64,000 nt of DNA, taken from Pseudomonadota bacterium (GTDB taxonomy: Bacteria; Myxococcota_A; UBA796; CAJQPC01). Each line of letters begins with the position of its first letter. The first letter of the stretch is position 1. Made by a program: the position numbers and the translations under genes. The DNA is taken from NCBI GenBank assembly GCA_024228935.1, contig JAAESX010000231.1, positions 56,172 through 120,171 of the forward strand, written 5' to 3'. Below the pieces are notes generated by a model. The model saw nothing but the letters and a program-made list of their open reading frames with translations. It made no database searches and was not told the DNA's origin. Shown here piece by piece: positions 46,126-55,374 of the stretch.

Positions 46126-46707
46126 GTGCAGCCGGACCGTGGCCTGGCACCGCTCGAGCAGGAGCGGGAGGTCGTCCTGCAGCTCAAAGCGGGCGATCGG
46201 ATGGCGCTGGCCCAGCTGTACGACTGGTACGGGGAACGGCTGTTCCGACAGGTCATCCTGCCGCGGCTTCCGATCACGGACCTGGCCGAGGACGTCCTCC
46301 GCGACACCTTCCGGATCTGCATCGAGCGGATCGAGCAGTACAACCCGGCCGACCGCAGCATCTTCTTCTGGATGCGGCGGATCGCCATCAACCGGGCGAT
46401 CGACGTCCACCGCGCCCACCAGCGTCGGGAACGCCTCAACGAGCAGGTCGAGCACAACCTCGACCGCACGATGGGTGTGGCTCCCCCCGCCCCGGACCGC
46501 GGTCAGGAAGTCGAGGAGACCCGTGACCTCGTCGAGGAAGCCCTACAACTGATCAACCCCCGCTACGCCCAGGCGCTTCGTCTGCGGCTGATCGAGGACA
46601 AGGACCGTGAAGAGTGCGCCCAGATCCTGGGTGTCACCGTCGGAAACTTCGACGTCATTCTCCACCGCGCCACCAAAGCCTTTCGCAAGAAGTACCCCCC
46701 GAGATGA
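46126..46707 (+). CDS. ECF-type RNA polymerase sigma factor
   Basis: Regions 2 and 4 of an ECF sigma factor are present: GDRMALAQLYDWYGERLFRQ, DLAEDVLRDTFRICIERI, FFWMRRIAINRAIDVHRA and INPRYAQALRLRLIEDKDREECAQILGVTVGNFDVILHRA. The GTG at 46126 gives 193 residues. The next gene overlaps its stop (ATGA) and looks like its anti-sigma factor, the standard arrangement. GGAAC (46107-46111 region) upstream could be an autoregulated -35 element. Confidence 0.93.
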   Translation: MQPDRGLAPLEQEREVVLQLKAGDRMALAQLYDWYGERLFRQVILPRLPITDLAEDVLRDTFRICIERIEQYNPADRSIFFWMRRIAINRAIDVHRAHQRRERLNEQVEHNLDRTMGVAPPAPDRGQEVEETRDLVEEALQLINPRYAQALRLRLIEDKDREECAQILGVTVGNFDVILHRATKAFRKKYPPR

Positions 46708-48056
46708 CACCCGAGAAGCAGGCATCGTTGCTCGCCGAGTGGCTGGAGAAGCCGCCTGGCACCGCTCCGCCCGAAGGTGTGGACTCGGACGCGCTGGAGG
46801 CGATCTACGCCTTGCGCCCCGAGCTCGCCCCGGCGCCGCGAGTCAGCATCGACGACATCCTGGCTGGGGTGTCCGAGGGGCCCTTCTCGCGGACCGCCGA
46901 GGTCCCCATCGCTCGAACGGCCGAGGTGCCGATCAGCGAGGCGCCCACCGAGATCGAGGACGAGGTCATCGTCGAGGCCGACCCGGAGACCGGGCGAGGC
47001 GAGGTCGTGGACTTCGCCGCTGCCCGCCGCCGCCGGACGCGGGTCTGGGGCGCCATCGGGACGATGGCCGCCGCCGCACTCATCCTCTTCACGGTGCTCC
47101 CCGCGGACGACGGCTTCGAGAACCTGGCGAAGGAGGCCCCCACGGCCGATCCCGTGGCCCAGGTCGCTTCCCCCGAGGCGGTCCAGACCGCCGAGGACTA
47201 CGACAGGCCGAACGAGGACCTCGCCGAGCTGGACGCTCTCGAAGAGGGCGAGGCCACCCCGGCGCGGCCCGCCAAGCAAGAGCGCACCGGTCGCTACGAC
47301 GCGCTGAAGAACCTCTCCAGCGCCGACATGGACGCCGGTGACCTGTCCGACGGCCTCGCCCCCAGTGGCGGCGGCGCGAGCTACGGACCGGCCCCCGAAG
47401 AGCTCCATCTCGAGGACGCTGAGCAGAAGGCCGCCGAGCCCGACCCCGAGCCTGCGCTCGCCGGACTGGGCTACGTCGAGGCCGAAGAGGCCCAGGACGA
47501 GGCCGCCTACGACACGCTCGATGTGGCCCAGCCGGCCGCGAGCGAGTCGCGGAAGACCCGCAGCAGCTGGGGCAACCGCGAAAAGGACGAGAGCCCCAAG
47601 AGCAGCTCGCGAGCCAGCTCTTCCACGACCGCCGGGAGCTCTGCATACGATGCCCCCGCCGCCGAGCCCGAGCCGATCCCCAGCGACCTGGACGCGCTCC
47701 GCGCCGCCGCCTTCCCGAGCGACTACTCGGCCAGCTGGTACCTGCGTGCCCTCGATGACGCTGGTCTGGACCGTGTCGACGCCGCCATCTCCTCGGGCGA
47801 CTACGCCTCGCTCATCTCGGACCCCGACCCCCGTGTCGGCCAGGACTTCGCGGGTCGCGCTGCCCAGGAGGCCGCCTCGAGCAGCTCGTCCAACGCCCTG
47901 GGCTACGTGAACGAGGGCCTGCGACGCAGCAGCGCCAACACGCCCTTCCTCTCGCGTCTCTACGCCCTGCAGGGCCAGATCCTCGAGGCCCAGGGCGACG
48001 TCGAGGGCGCCAAGGCCGCCTACACCAACGCGGCGAACCTCAACCGCGCTCGGTAG
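46704..48056 (+). CDS. Putative anti-sigma factor with long low-complexity extracytoplasmic domain
   Basis: The N-terminal cytoplasmic part (about 1-110) is followed by a basic patch and one membrane segment (WGAIGTMAAAALILFTVL). The roughly 320-residue outer part is rich in Ala, Glu, Asp and Ser, and ends in TPR-like helices (LYALQGQILEAQGDVEGAKAAY). No HXXXCXXC zinc motif is seen. ATGA overlap with the ECF sigma gene supports the anti-sigma assignment. Its 3' end overlaps the convergent gene by 17 bases. Confidence 0.82.
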   Translation: MTPEKQASLLAEWLEKPPGTAPPEGVDSDALEAIYALRPELAPAPRVSIDDILAGVSEGPFSRTAEVPIARTAEVPISEAPTEIEDEVIVEADPETGRGEVVDFAAARRRRTRVWGAIGTMAAAALILFTVLPADDGFENLAKEAPTADPVAQVASPEAVQTAEDYDRPNEDLAELDALEEGEATPARPAKQERTGRYDALKNLSSADMDAGDLSDGLAPSGGGASYGPAPEELHLEDAEQKAAEPDPEPALAGLGYVEAEEAQDEAAYDTLDVAQPAASESRKTRSSWGNREKDESPKSSSRASSSTTAGSSAYDAPAAEPEPIPSDLDALRAAAFPSDYSASWYLRALDDAGLDRVDAAISSGDYASLISDPDPRVGQDFAGRAAQEAASSSSSNALGYVNEGLRRSSANTPFLSRLYALQGQILEAQGDVEGAKAAYTNAANLNRAR

Positions 48057-49758
48057 ACAGCACAAGGTAGACGGTGTCGCTGGCGGCGTCGGACACGACC
48101 AGGTCGACCTGACGGTCGCCGTCGATGTCGCCGTGGTCGACGTCCAGCGCCGAGCCGGTCCAGACCCCGAGCGACACATCGGACCAGGCCTCGATCTCGC
48201 CGCTCAGCAGGGCGCCGCTGACGAGATGGACCGCGTCGTCGTCCACCACGACAAGGTCGTCGCAGCCGTCGCCGTCCAGGTCCCCGGGGGCGTCGAGCAC
48301 CGTGTGCAGGCCCGACCCCCATGCGGTCGCCACGGCATCGGGATCCACGCCCACGTCGACGAGCTCCGTCGCCAGATCGCTCAGCAGCCAGAGTCCGCCA
48401 GCCTCGCCGAGCACCACCAGATCGCCGACGCCGTCGCCGTCGAAGTCGCCTTCGACGGCGTCCCAGCCGAAGCCTCCGGCGCCCTCGAAGGACAGGTGGT
48501 CCAGATCGAGCAGGTTCACGCCGCCCGGTGAGGGCAGGCCGAACAGATGCACCAGGCGACCGTTCCCGTCGTCGTGGCCGGCGGCGAGGATGGCGACGTC
48601 CGAGGCGCCGTTGGTGTCGACGTCGGACAGCACGCGAGCCCGGGTGAGCTCACCGTCCTGGGGCGGGATCATCCAGTGGCTGAGCACGTCCTCGAGCTGC
48701 GCGTCGTAGGCGTGCCGCGTGCCCGGGACCACGAGCATCCGCTCGCCGCCGTCGTAGCGCGTCGTGTCCGTGCCGCCGTACGCCAGGACCACCTCGTCCG
48801 AGCCGTCGCGGTCCAGGTCGCCGATGGAGAGCGGCGCGTAGCGGATGGACGGCTCGTCCGGCACACCCATCTGATGCTCGAGGACGACGTCCGTGGAGTG
48901 CTCGGCGGGCCAGCGAGTCCCGTCGCCCCAGATGTAGGCGAGTCGGAAGTGGCTGTCGTAGTACCCGTCCTCGTACAGGATCTCGCCGTGCTCGACGACC
49001 AGGTCCAGGTGGCCGTCGCCGTCGAGATCGCCGCAGGTGGCCTCGTAGCCCAGGGCCTCGCGGTCGCCGCCCGGGATGACGGTCGGTGCGGCGTCGAGGT
49101 CGTAGAAGACCGAGATCTCGCCCGAGTACAGCAGGACGCCAGGGGCGCTGACCACCAGGTCGTCACGGCCGTCCTCGTCCAGGTCGCAGACGGCCAGGGC
49201 GCGTCCGAAGTCCCCCTCGCCGGTGAGCGTGGTCAGCGCGTCGAGGGTGCTCGCCTGGCCGTCGATGCCGTCACAGTCGGCGTCCACGCCGTCGCTCATC
49301 CAGTCGTGAGCGTCGGGGTGGACGGACGGGTCTTCGTCATCGCAGTCCTCGCCGCCGAACGCCTCGTCGTCGAACCCGTCGCCGTCCCCGTCCAGGTCGT
49401 CGACGCCATCGCAGTCCTGGTCGATGCCGTCCTTGGCGACCTCGTCGGCGCCGGGATGGATGTCGGGGTCCTCGTCGTCGCAGTCCAGGCCGCCGTCGCC
49501 TTCGTACCCATCCCCGTCGACGTCAGCGAGGTCCTGCCCGTCGCAGTCCTGGTCGAGCCCGTCGTAGGGGATCTCGTCGGCGCCAGGGTGGACCGACGGG
49601 TCGTTGTCGTTGCAGTCGTCGCCGCCGCAGGCCACGTCGGTGTGCGTGTCCTCGTCGCGGTCGGCGCAGCCCGGCTCGTTGTCGAGCTGGGCCTCGGAGT
49701 CCGCGCTGTCGGCGGGCTGGACGTCGCTGCAGGCCAGCGACGCCAGGAACGTCAGCAC
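48040..49758 (-). CDS. Lipoprotein with MopE-like and FG-GAP repeats
   Basis: The signal is short (MLTFLASLAC, nine residues before Cys) with no earlier start in frame. Three MopE-like units (GGDDCNDNDPSVHPGADEIP, then DGIDQDCDG) precede about six FG-GAP/VCBS blades (CDLDEDGRDDLVVSAPG, GDLDGDGHLDLVVEHG, GDFDGDGVGDLVVLGE), giving a calcium-bound beta-propeller on the cell surface. 572 residues. It lies three bases after the other MopE protein and is probably co-transcribed with it. Confidence 0.88.
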   Translation of the reverse strand: MLTFLASLACSDVQPADSADSEAQLDNEPGCADRDEDTHTDVACGGDDCNDNDPSVHPGADEIPYDGLDQDCDGQDLADVDGDGYEGDGGLDCDDEDPDIHPGADEVAKDGIDQDCDGVDDLDGDGDGFDDEAFGGEDCDDEDPSVHPDAHDWMSDGVDADCDGIDGQASTLDALTTLTGEGDFGRALAVCDLDEDGRDDLVVSAPGVLLYSGEISVFYDLDAAPTVIPGGDREALGYEATCGDLDGDGHLDLVVEHGEILYEDGYYDSHFRLAYIWGDGTRWPAEHSTDVVLEHQMGVPDEPSIRYAPLSIGDLDRDGSDEVVLAYGGTDTTRYDGGERMLVVPGTRHAYDAQLEDVLSHWMIPPQDGELTRARVLSDVDTNGASDVAILAAGHDDGNGRLVHLFGLPSPGGVNLLDLDHLSFEGAGGFGWDAVEGDFDGDGVGDLVVLGEAGGLWLLSDLATELVDVGVDPDAVATAWGSGLHTVLDAPGDLDGDGCDDLVVVDDDAVHLVSGALLSGEIEAWSDVSLGVWTGSALDVDHGDIDGDRQVDLVVSDAASDTVYLVLSTERG

Positions 49759-49760
49759 GC

Positions 49761-51269
49761 TCAGTCTCGGCGGCGGAGGACCAAGGCGCCCAGGAGCGCC
49801 AGCACGGCGAGGCCGCTCTTGCCCGGACGACTCGAGCAGCCTGTCTCCGGCTCTTCAGGCTCGATGGCCTCGGCCAGGTAGCTGCAAGCGTCCTCGGCGT
49901 CGGACTCGCCTTCGTCGACCAGGTTGTCGCAGTCGTTGTCGATGCCGTCGCAGTCTTCCTGGGCATCGGGGTAGCTCCAGGCGTCGTAGTCGTCGCAGTC
50001 GCCTTCGGACTCGGTCCAGCCATCTTCGTCGTCGTCGAAGTCCCAGGTGCCTTCATCGATGCTGCCGTCGCAGTCGTTGTCGATGCCGTCGGCCACCTCT
50101 TCGGCGCCCGGGTAGATGGTGTCGTCCCGGTCGGCGCAGTCGCCCTCGCGGTTGGCGTAGCCGTCGTAGTCGTCGTCGACGCGGGTGCTGCCCTCGTCGA
50201 TGTCGCCGTCGCAGTCGTCGTCGATCTGGTTGTTGTCGATCTCCTCCGCGTCGGGGCCGACGGCGATGTCCTCGTCGTTGCAGTCGCCTTCGTTCTCGGT
50301 GTAGCCGTCCTTGTCGTTGTCCCAGGAGACGCCGTCGGCGCCCTCGTCGATGTTGCCGTCGCAGTCGTCGTCGCGGCCGTTGTCGACCTCCTGCGCGTCC
50401 GGGTGGATCGAGGCGTTCAGGTCGTCGCAGTCCTGGCCGCACTCCATGTACCCGTCGTCGTCGGCGTCCCAGGAGGGGTCGACGGAGTCTTCGCACGAGT
50501 TGCCGATGACCGTGATGACCGGCTCGTCCTCGGGGTCCGACGTCACGAGCGTGATCTCGGCGCGTTCCTTCGTGGACTTGCCTGGGATGTACCCGATCTC
50601 GATCTCCTCGGTGTCGCCGGGTAGGATGTAGATGGGCGTGGGCGTCGAGGCGTAGAAGCTCGAGCTGCTGCTGTCGCTCATCTGGACGCTGGCGATCGTC
50701 AGGATGACCGAGCCCGTGTTGACGATCTGGGCGGTGTCGAAGAACGCGCCGCCGACGGCCTTCTTCCCGAAGTCCATGAACGGCGGGTAGTACGAGGACT
50801 GCGGGTAGCGAGCGAGGCCGCGCACCTGGAAGACGTGCACGCCGTTGCCGTCGTGCAGCCCGTCGACCGGGTCGATCGGGAGCAGGCGGTTGTCGTTCGT
50901 GTCGACGTAGACCGTGGCCCGGAAGTAGCCCTCGGTCACGGGCCGGAAGTTGATCTCCAGCTCCTCGAAGACGGTGCCGTCGGGGCTGCCAATCTCGAAC
51001 TCGAGGACGTCCTCGACCTCGTCGCCGTCGCTGTCGTAGTTCGGCCAGGAAGGCAGCAGGACGAAGGCCTCTTCCTCCTGGGCGTTCTCGACCGACACCG
51101 AGTCGACGTAGATGGTCCCGCGGCCGACGCTGTAGAGCGGGACGTGGACGGTGACACGTTCGCCGACCGTCACGCCGCCGGCATCCGCCAGGGGCTGGAC
51201 GAACAGCTCACGCTTCTGTTCGTAGACGCCGTAGTCTTGCTGACAGGCGAGGAGAGGGAGGAGCAACAT
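49761..51269 (-). CDS. MYXO-CTERM-like protein with ASH-type domain and MopE repeats
   Basis: Starts at the ATG giving MLLLPLLACQQ, eight residues before a Cys. The first 250 residues are beta-rich; FMDFGKKAVGGAFFDTAQIVNTGSVILTIASVQM is the ASH/choice-of-anchor pattern. Four MopE-like units (EGDCNDEDIAVGPDAEEID) follow, then an acidic linker and a terminal SGCSS-like Cys, hydrophobic helix and RRRD. Having both an N-terminal lipobox-like Cys and a C-terminal MYXO-CTERM-like tail is odd. 502 residues. Confidence 0.85.
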   Translation of the reverse strand: MLLLPLLACQQDYGVYEQKRELFVQPLADAGGVTVGERVTVHVPLYSVGRGTIYVDSVSVENAQEEEAFVLLPSWPNYDSDGDEVEDVLEFEIGSPDGTVFEELEINFRPVTEGYFRATVYVDTNDNRLLPIDPVDGLHDGNGVHVFQVRGLARYPQSSYYPPFMDFGKKAVGGAFFDTAQIVNTGSVILTIASVQMSDSSSSSFYASTPTPIYILPGDTEEIEIGYIPGKSTKERAEITLVTSDPEDEPVITVIGNSCEDSVDPSWDADDDGYMECGQDCDDLNASIHPDAQEVDNGRDDDCDGNIDEGADGVSWDNDKDGYTENEGDCNDEDIAVGPDAEEIDNNQIDDDCDGDIDEGSTRVDDDYDGYANREGDCADRDDTIYPGAEEVADGIDNDCDGSIDEGTWDFDDDEDGWTESEGDCDDYDAWSYPDAQEDCDGIDNDCDNLVDEGESDAEDACSYLAEAIEPEEPETGCSSRPGKSGLAVLALLGALVLRRRD

Positions 51270-51298
51270 CACCGCGCAGTGTACCCGTTCTTTTCGGG

Positions 51299-52834
51299 CT
51301 ACCGGCCGCCGTGAAGCTCCTTTGACACGGAGTCGAGAACTCCCACCGTCTTGTTGTAGAGGAACCGGGCCTGCTGCGGGTTGTCTCCGATGCAGACAGT
51401 CCCCAGCTTGCCGAACTCGGACAGGGCGCCCATGAGGTGGAAGACGACCCCTCGCTCGCTCGCGCCGTGGAAGTGGAGGCCGTGGTAGACGGCGGTCTCG
51501 ATCAGGTCGTCCGGGGACAGCCCGCGGTACAGCTCGGAGTGCAGCGTGTCGCTCGCGTAGTAGTACTTGGCGTGCCCCTGGGGCGTGTGGAACATCCCCG
51601 TGTCGCGGTCGTACTTGCCGTCGGTGAGGAACTTCAGGGTCAGGAACGGGTGCGTCGTGCCGCCCTTTCGCAGGTTGACCTCGATGGCGTGGTGCTCCCA
51701 CCGGTCGTTCTCGTCCTTCACCGACACGAAGTCCGTGGCGAACCGGCCGACGACCCCCCGGGCCGCCAGGACCTGGGCCACCTGGTACCCGGCCTCCTGG
51801 ACCTCGACCCGGTACTCCTCGCGCGCGGGGAAGGTGCAGCCGAGGAAGACCTGACCTGACGGACCGCCCAGCACCTGGTCGTGCGTTGAGATCGTCATCG
51901 CCTGGCCCAGCGCGTTCACCCGAGCCTGGCAGGACGGGGACTCCTTCGGCTTGCCTTCGACGAAGCACTCGACGATGCCGCCCATCTCGCCGTACTTCTG
52001 CTCGAAGCTCTCCCAGTGCTCCATGGGCGCCTCGAACTTGAGGTTCGGCAGGTTCTCGCGGATCCAGGCCTTGCGGTCGCCGACCGTCGGGCACTCGTCG
52101 AAGTAGAAGAGCGCGTTGCCTTCGCCCGAGAAGCCCTCGTTGAGCTTCACGACGGCGCGGCGCATGTCCGGGTACCGCCCCTTGAGCGTGTCGAGGGCGT
52201 CGGTGATCTCGGTCGCGGTGCGCAGGCGCTCGAAGCCGTCCGGGAACTTGACCCCCGCCTCGCGGAAGATCTCGCGGCAGCCGGACTTGCTGCCCAGGTC
52301 CATGAGCGCGGGGTCGGTCGCGTAGAGCGGGATGCCGAGCTGGACGGCCAGGGTGCGCTCGAGCGGCGTGCTGTTGAAGACCGAGAGGTGGGCCGAGGAC
52401 AGGTCCGGGATCGCCTCGCGGATCTTCCGCTGGAGCATCGGGCGCTCGAGGATCTTCTCGCTCAGCGGGCGCGCCGAGGCGTCCAGGCATGTCAGCAGGG
52501 TCAGGCGGCGCCGCGCGTGGTTCGTCGGCACCCCGCTGAGAAGGTGCAGGTAGTAGTCGACCACGCTGGGGTTCAGCGGCTGGCTCGTCACGAACACCAG
52601 GTGGGTGCGGGGCCGGCGCAGCAGCATCAGCATGTAGAGCAGGCGCTCTTCGTAGTGATGGACGCCCGTGATCTTGGCGAGCTCGGCCGGGTGCATCGAC
52701 AGGCTCGGCACGACCACGACGGTGTGCTCGAACCGGTCGTCGCTGGACACGGTGCGGAACAGGTCGGGGAGCCGGGCCTTCAGCTTCTCGAAGGCGACGA
52801 GCTCGTCGGGCGAGCCGGGAATCGGGTGCTGCAT
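51299..52834 (-). CDS. PGM1-like ATP-grasp ligase
   Basis: The 511-residue protein has a pre-ATP-grasp domain (VVVVPSLSMHPAELAKITGVHHYEERLLYML), a central ATP-grasp fold (VVKLNEGFSGEGNALFYF, GGIVECFVEGKP, FATDFVSVKDEN, HHAIEVNLRKGGTTHPFLTL) and a C-terminal domain. The HAIEVNLR.GGTTHP motif is typical of PGM1_C-type carboxylate-amine ligases, which form peptide-like bonds. PGM1 makes the peptide pheganomycin. No peptide precursor or modifying enzyme is seen beside it, so the substrate is unknown. Confidence 0.88.
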   Translation of the reverse strand: MQHPIPGSPDELVAFEKLKARLPDLFRTVSSDDRFEHTVVVVPSLSMHPAELAKITGVHHYEERLLYMLMLLRRPRTHLVFVTSQPLNPSVVDYYLHLLSGVPTNHARRRLTLLTCLDASARPLSEKILERPMLQRKIREAIPDLSSAHLSVFNSTPLERTLAVQLGIPLYATDPALMDLGSKSGCREIFREAGVKFPDGFERLRTATEITDALDTLKGRYPDMRRAVVKLNEGFSGEGNALFYFDECPTVGDRKAWIRENLPNLKFEAPMEHWESFEQKYGEMGGIVECFVEGKPKESPSCQARVNALGQAMTISTHDQVLGGPSGQVFLGCTFPAREEYRVEVQEAGYQVAQVLAARGVVGRFATDFVSVKDENDRWEHHAIEVNLRKGGTTHPFLTLKFLTDGKYDRDTGMFHTPQGHAKYYYASDTLHSELYRGLSPDDLIETAVYHGLHFHGASERGVVFHLMGALSEFGKLGTVCIGDNPQQARFLYNKTVGVLDSVSKELHGGR

Positions 52835-52855
52835 GCGCCGATCCTACCGCGTTCA

Positions 52856-53773
52856 TCAGGGGGCGAAGAACCCTTCGGGAACCAGCACTTCCGCCGTGGC
52901 GTAGTCCAGGCCGAACCGGTCCATCCGCCCGAGCAGGTCCATGCCCAGCCGCAGCTCCACGCCGTCGTCCGCGTGCCCCACCTGGAGGATGGGCGTCTCG
53001 AACGCCGTGGGGCCGAGGACGACAGTGCCGAAGCGGCCTTCCTGGACCTCGAACGCCTGTCCGTCTGCGCCGAGCTGCACGCCGCCCGGGGAGAGCTCGG
53101 GCGTTCCGACGCGCTGGGCGGCGGACCAGGACAGCGAACTCCGCGTCGCGCCGGTGTCGATCCAGGCCTCGAGCTCCACGCCGTCGACCAGCACGGGGAC
53201 CCGGGTGCCCTCGCGCTCGAAGGGAACGCGCACCAGCCCGTCGAGATCGGGGCGGTCGGGGCTGGCCGGGTGCACGAGGTGCACGGTCTGCTCCTCGAGG
53301 AGGACGAGGTCCTGTCCGAAGAACGGCGTGCCCAGGATGCCGGCGGCGCCGAGCGGGGCGAGCAAGGGCTCGGCGTCGAGCGCGAGGAAGGCCTCCTCGG
53401 ACCAACGGCGGGTGCCGACCTGGAGCGCCTGGACCGCCACGCGATGGCCGAGGGTGCGCTCGTTGATGCCGCGGACCGTCAGGGCGGGGCCGAGCTCCTC
53501 GGGCAGTCCCAGCGGCTCCATGCTGGCTCGCCGGAGGACGCTGACGTCTGCCCCCGTGTCCAGGATGAAGGGCTCGGCGCGAGCTCCGATCTGGACTGGC
53601 ACCGTGACCAGTCCCGCGGTGTCGCCGCGCGTGACTCTCGCCCAGCCGGTCGTCGGCATGGCGGGAAGGCTGATGGCGGGCGCCAGGACCGGGACCCGTG
53701 TGCTGCGCCAGGTCAGGACGCCGAGTCCGACCGCGCACAGCGCCCACAGGATCCAGGGAATGGCTCGACGCAT
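52856..53773 (-). CDS. Membrane-anchored retropepsin-like aspartic protease with two DTG motifs
   Basis: One N-terminal membrane segment (IPWILWALCAVGLGVLTW) leads into two homologous halves, each with an aspartic protease triad: FILDTGADVSVL and AWIDTGATRSSLSW, followed by ILGTPFFGQDLVLL and LGMDLLGRMDRFGL flap/psi-loop segments. Retropepsins usually have one DTG and dimerise; a tandem arrangement would make a self-contained active site like pepsin. 305 residues. Function in bacteria is largely unknown. Confidence 0.88.
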   Translation of the reverse strand: MRRAIPWILWALCAVGLGVLTWRSTRVPVLAPAISLPAMPTTGWARVTRGDTAGLVTVPVQIGARAEPFILDTGADVSVLRRASMEPLGLPEELGPALTVRGINERTLGHRVAVQALQVGTRRWSEEAFLALDAEPLLAPLGAAGILGTPFFGQDLVLLEEQTVHLVHPASPDRPDLDGLVRVPFEREGTRVPVLVDGVELEAWIDTGATRSSLSWSAAQRVGTPELSPGGVQLGADGQAFEVQEGRFGTVVLGPTAFETPILQVGHADDGVELRLGMDLLGRMDRFGLDYATAEVLVPEGFFAP

Positions 53774-53829
53774 CCATCTCACAGTGCTTGAACACCCAAG
53801 CTCGAAGACACAGTGTGGCTCGGACGCCG

Positions 53830-55287
53830 CTACTTCGCTCCGGTTCCCATCACGACGGCGTAGGGCGTCTTGAGCAGGAGCTTGAGATCCAGGAACAGCG
53901 ACCAGTTGTCGATGTACTGCAGGTCGAGCTTCATCCACGTCTTGAAGTCGATGTTGTTCCGCCCGCTGACCTGCCAGATGCAGGTGATGCCGGGCTTCAT
54001 CGACAGCCGACGCATCTGCCAGCGCTCGTACTGGGCGACCTCGGCGGGGATGGGCGGCCGGGGTCCGACGAGGCTCATCTCGCCGACGAACACGTTCCAG
54101 AACTGGGGGAACTCGTCGATCGAGGTCTTGCGGATGAACCGGCCGATCCGCGTGATGCGCGGGTCGTGGGTCAGCTTGAAGACCGGACCGTCCATCTCGT
54201 TGTCGGCCTCGAGCGCCGCCCGCAGCTTCTCGGCGTCGGCGACCATCGAGCGGAACTTCCACATCGTGAACGTGCGCCCATACAGGCCGCTGCGCTGCTG
54301 GCCGAAGAAGACGCCGCCCTTGGGATCCTCGAGCTTGATGAGGATGGCTGTGATGAGGAAGAACGGGGACAGGGCGAGGAGCGCGGCGCCCGACAGCACG
54401 ATGTCCATCAGGCGCTTCACGACGAGCGCGTCGGCGTTGGCGGGCGTCGTCGAGAACGTCAGGACCGAGTTCCCTTCGAACTCGGCGAGGTCGGCTTGGG
54501 CGACGCGCAGGCCGAGGAAGTTCGCGTCGATGCTGAACTCGACGCCGATCTCCTCGCACACATCGGCGAGCTGGCGCAGCGTGCCGACATCCCAGGCATG
54601 GCCGGTCACGTAGACCTGGTCCACGGGGTTCTGCTCGAGGATGCGGGCGATGTCGGAGATGCGACCGATGACCCGGTAGCTGACCCCCGTGATCTCGTCG
54701 TCTTCGCTGCTGTCGGGGTGCACGACACCCAGTACGCGCAGTCCCCAGTCGGGGCGGTGCTCGATCGACTTGATGAAGGGCAGGGCCTCGCCGGCGGTGC
54801 CGACGATGACGACGTTGTGCACGTCGACGCCTCGCCGGAAGCGGTCCCGGATGCGAGCCACGAGGCCTCGGCGCGAGAGCGCCACGACGAACAGGCTGAT
54901 GAGCGAGAAGCCGATGAACAGCGTTCGGGAGAGCTGGCCTACCAGCTGCAGGATGAAGAGCGCGCCCAGGGTCAGGACGACGCCGGCGGCGACGCCTCGG
55001 GCCACCCGGAAGAGCAGCAGGTCGCTGCGGACGCGACGCAGGTCCCGGTAGGTGCCCGCCCACTGCAGGCCGACGAGCCAGCACGGCAGGATGATGACGA
55101 GCATCTCCAGGTGCGCGTCGACAGGGAGCGCCTGGAGCGTGTTCTCGGCGCCCTCGAACAGATCCCAGGGCCAGACTCGACGGATGACCACCCGCGCCTG
55201 CATCACGAGCAGGTACGTCACCGTGATGAGCACCGCGTCGAACGCGCGGGCGTACATCTTCAGGGCGGCGTTCTGCGTTCTCTGCAC
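53830..55287 (-). CDS. Exopolysaccharide initiating glycosyl-1-phosphate transferase (WbaP/EpsZ type)
   Basis: The 485-residue protein has about five membrane segments, a CoA-binding-like domain (VVIVGTAGEALPFIKSIEHR), and the PHPT catalytic region (VKRLMDIVLSGAALLALSPF, FTMWKFRSMVADAEKLR, RKTSIDEFPQFWNVFVGEM, GPRPPIPAEV). It transfers a hexose-1-phosphate to undecaprenyl phosphate, the first step of capsule or EPS repeat assembly. No downstream glycosyltransferase cluster follows; it is divergent from kdsA. Confidence 0.92.
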   Translation of the reverse strand: MQRTQNAALKMYARAFDAVLITVTYLLVMQARVVIRRVWPWDLFEGAENTLQALPVDAHLEMLVIILPCWLVGLQWAGTYRDLRRVRSDLLLFRVARGVAAGVVLTLGALFILQLVGQLSRTLFIGFSLISLFVVALSRRGLVARIRDRFRRGVDVHNVVIVGTAGEALPFIKSIEHRPDWGLRVLGVVHPDSSEDDEITGVSYRVIGRISDIARILEQNPVDQVYVTGHAWDVGTLRQLADVCEEIGVEFSIDANFLGLRVAQADLAEFEGNSVLTFSTTPANADALVVKRLMDIVLSGAALLALSPFFLITAILIKLEDPKGGVFFGQQRSGLYGRTFTMWKFRSMVADAEKLRAALEADNEMDGPVFKLTHDPRITRIGRFIRKTSIDEFPQFWNVFVGEMSLVGPRPPIPAEVAQYERWQMRRLSMKPGITCIWQVSGRNNIDFKTWMKLDLQYIDNWSLFLDLKLLLKTPYAVVMGTGAK

Positions 55288-55374
55288 GCGGGATCCTCTT
55301 TCGCCAGGTCAGGATATCCGGTGCATCGGACGCCCGAAGTGTCGCCGAAGCCCTGTGATATCGCGGAGAAACCG

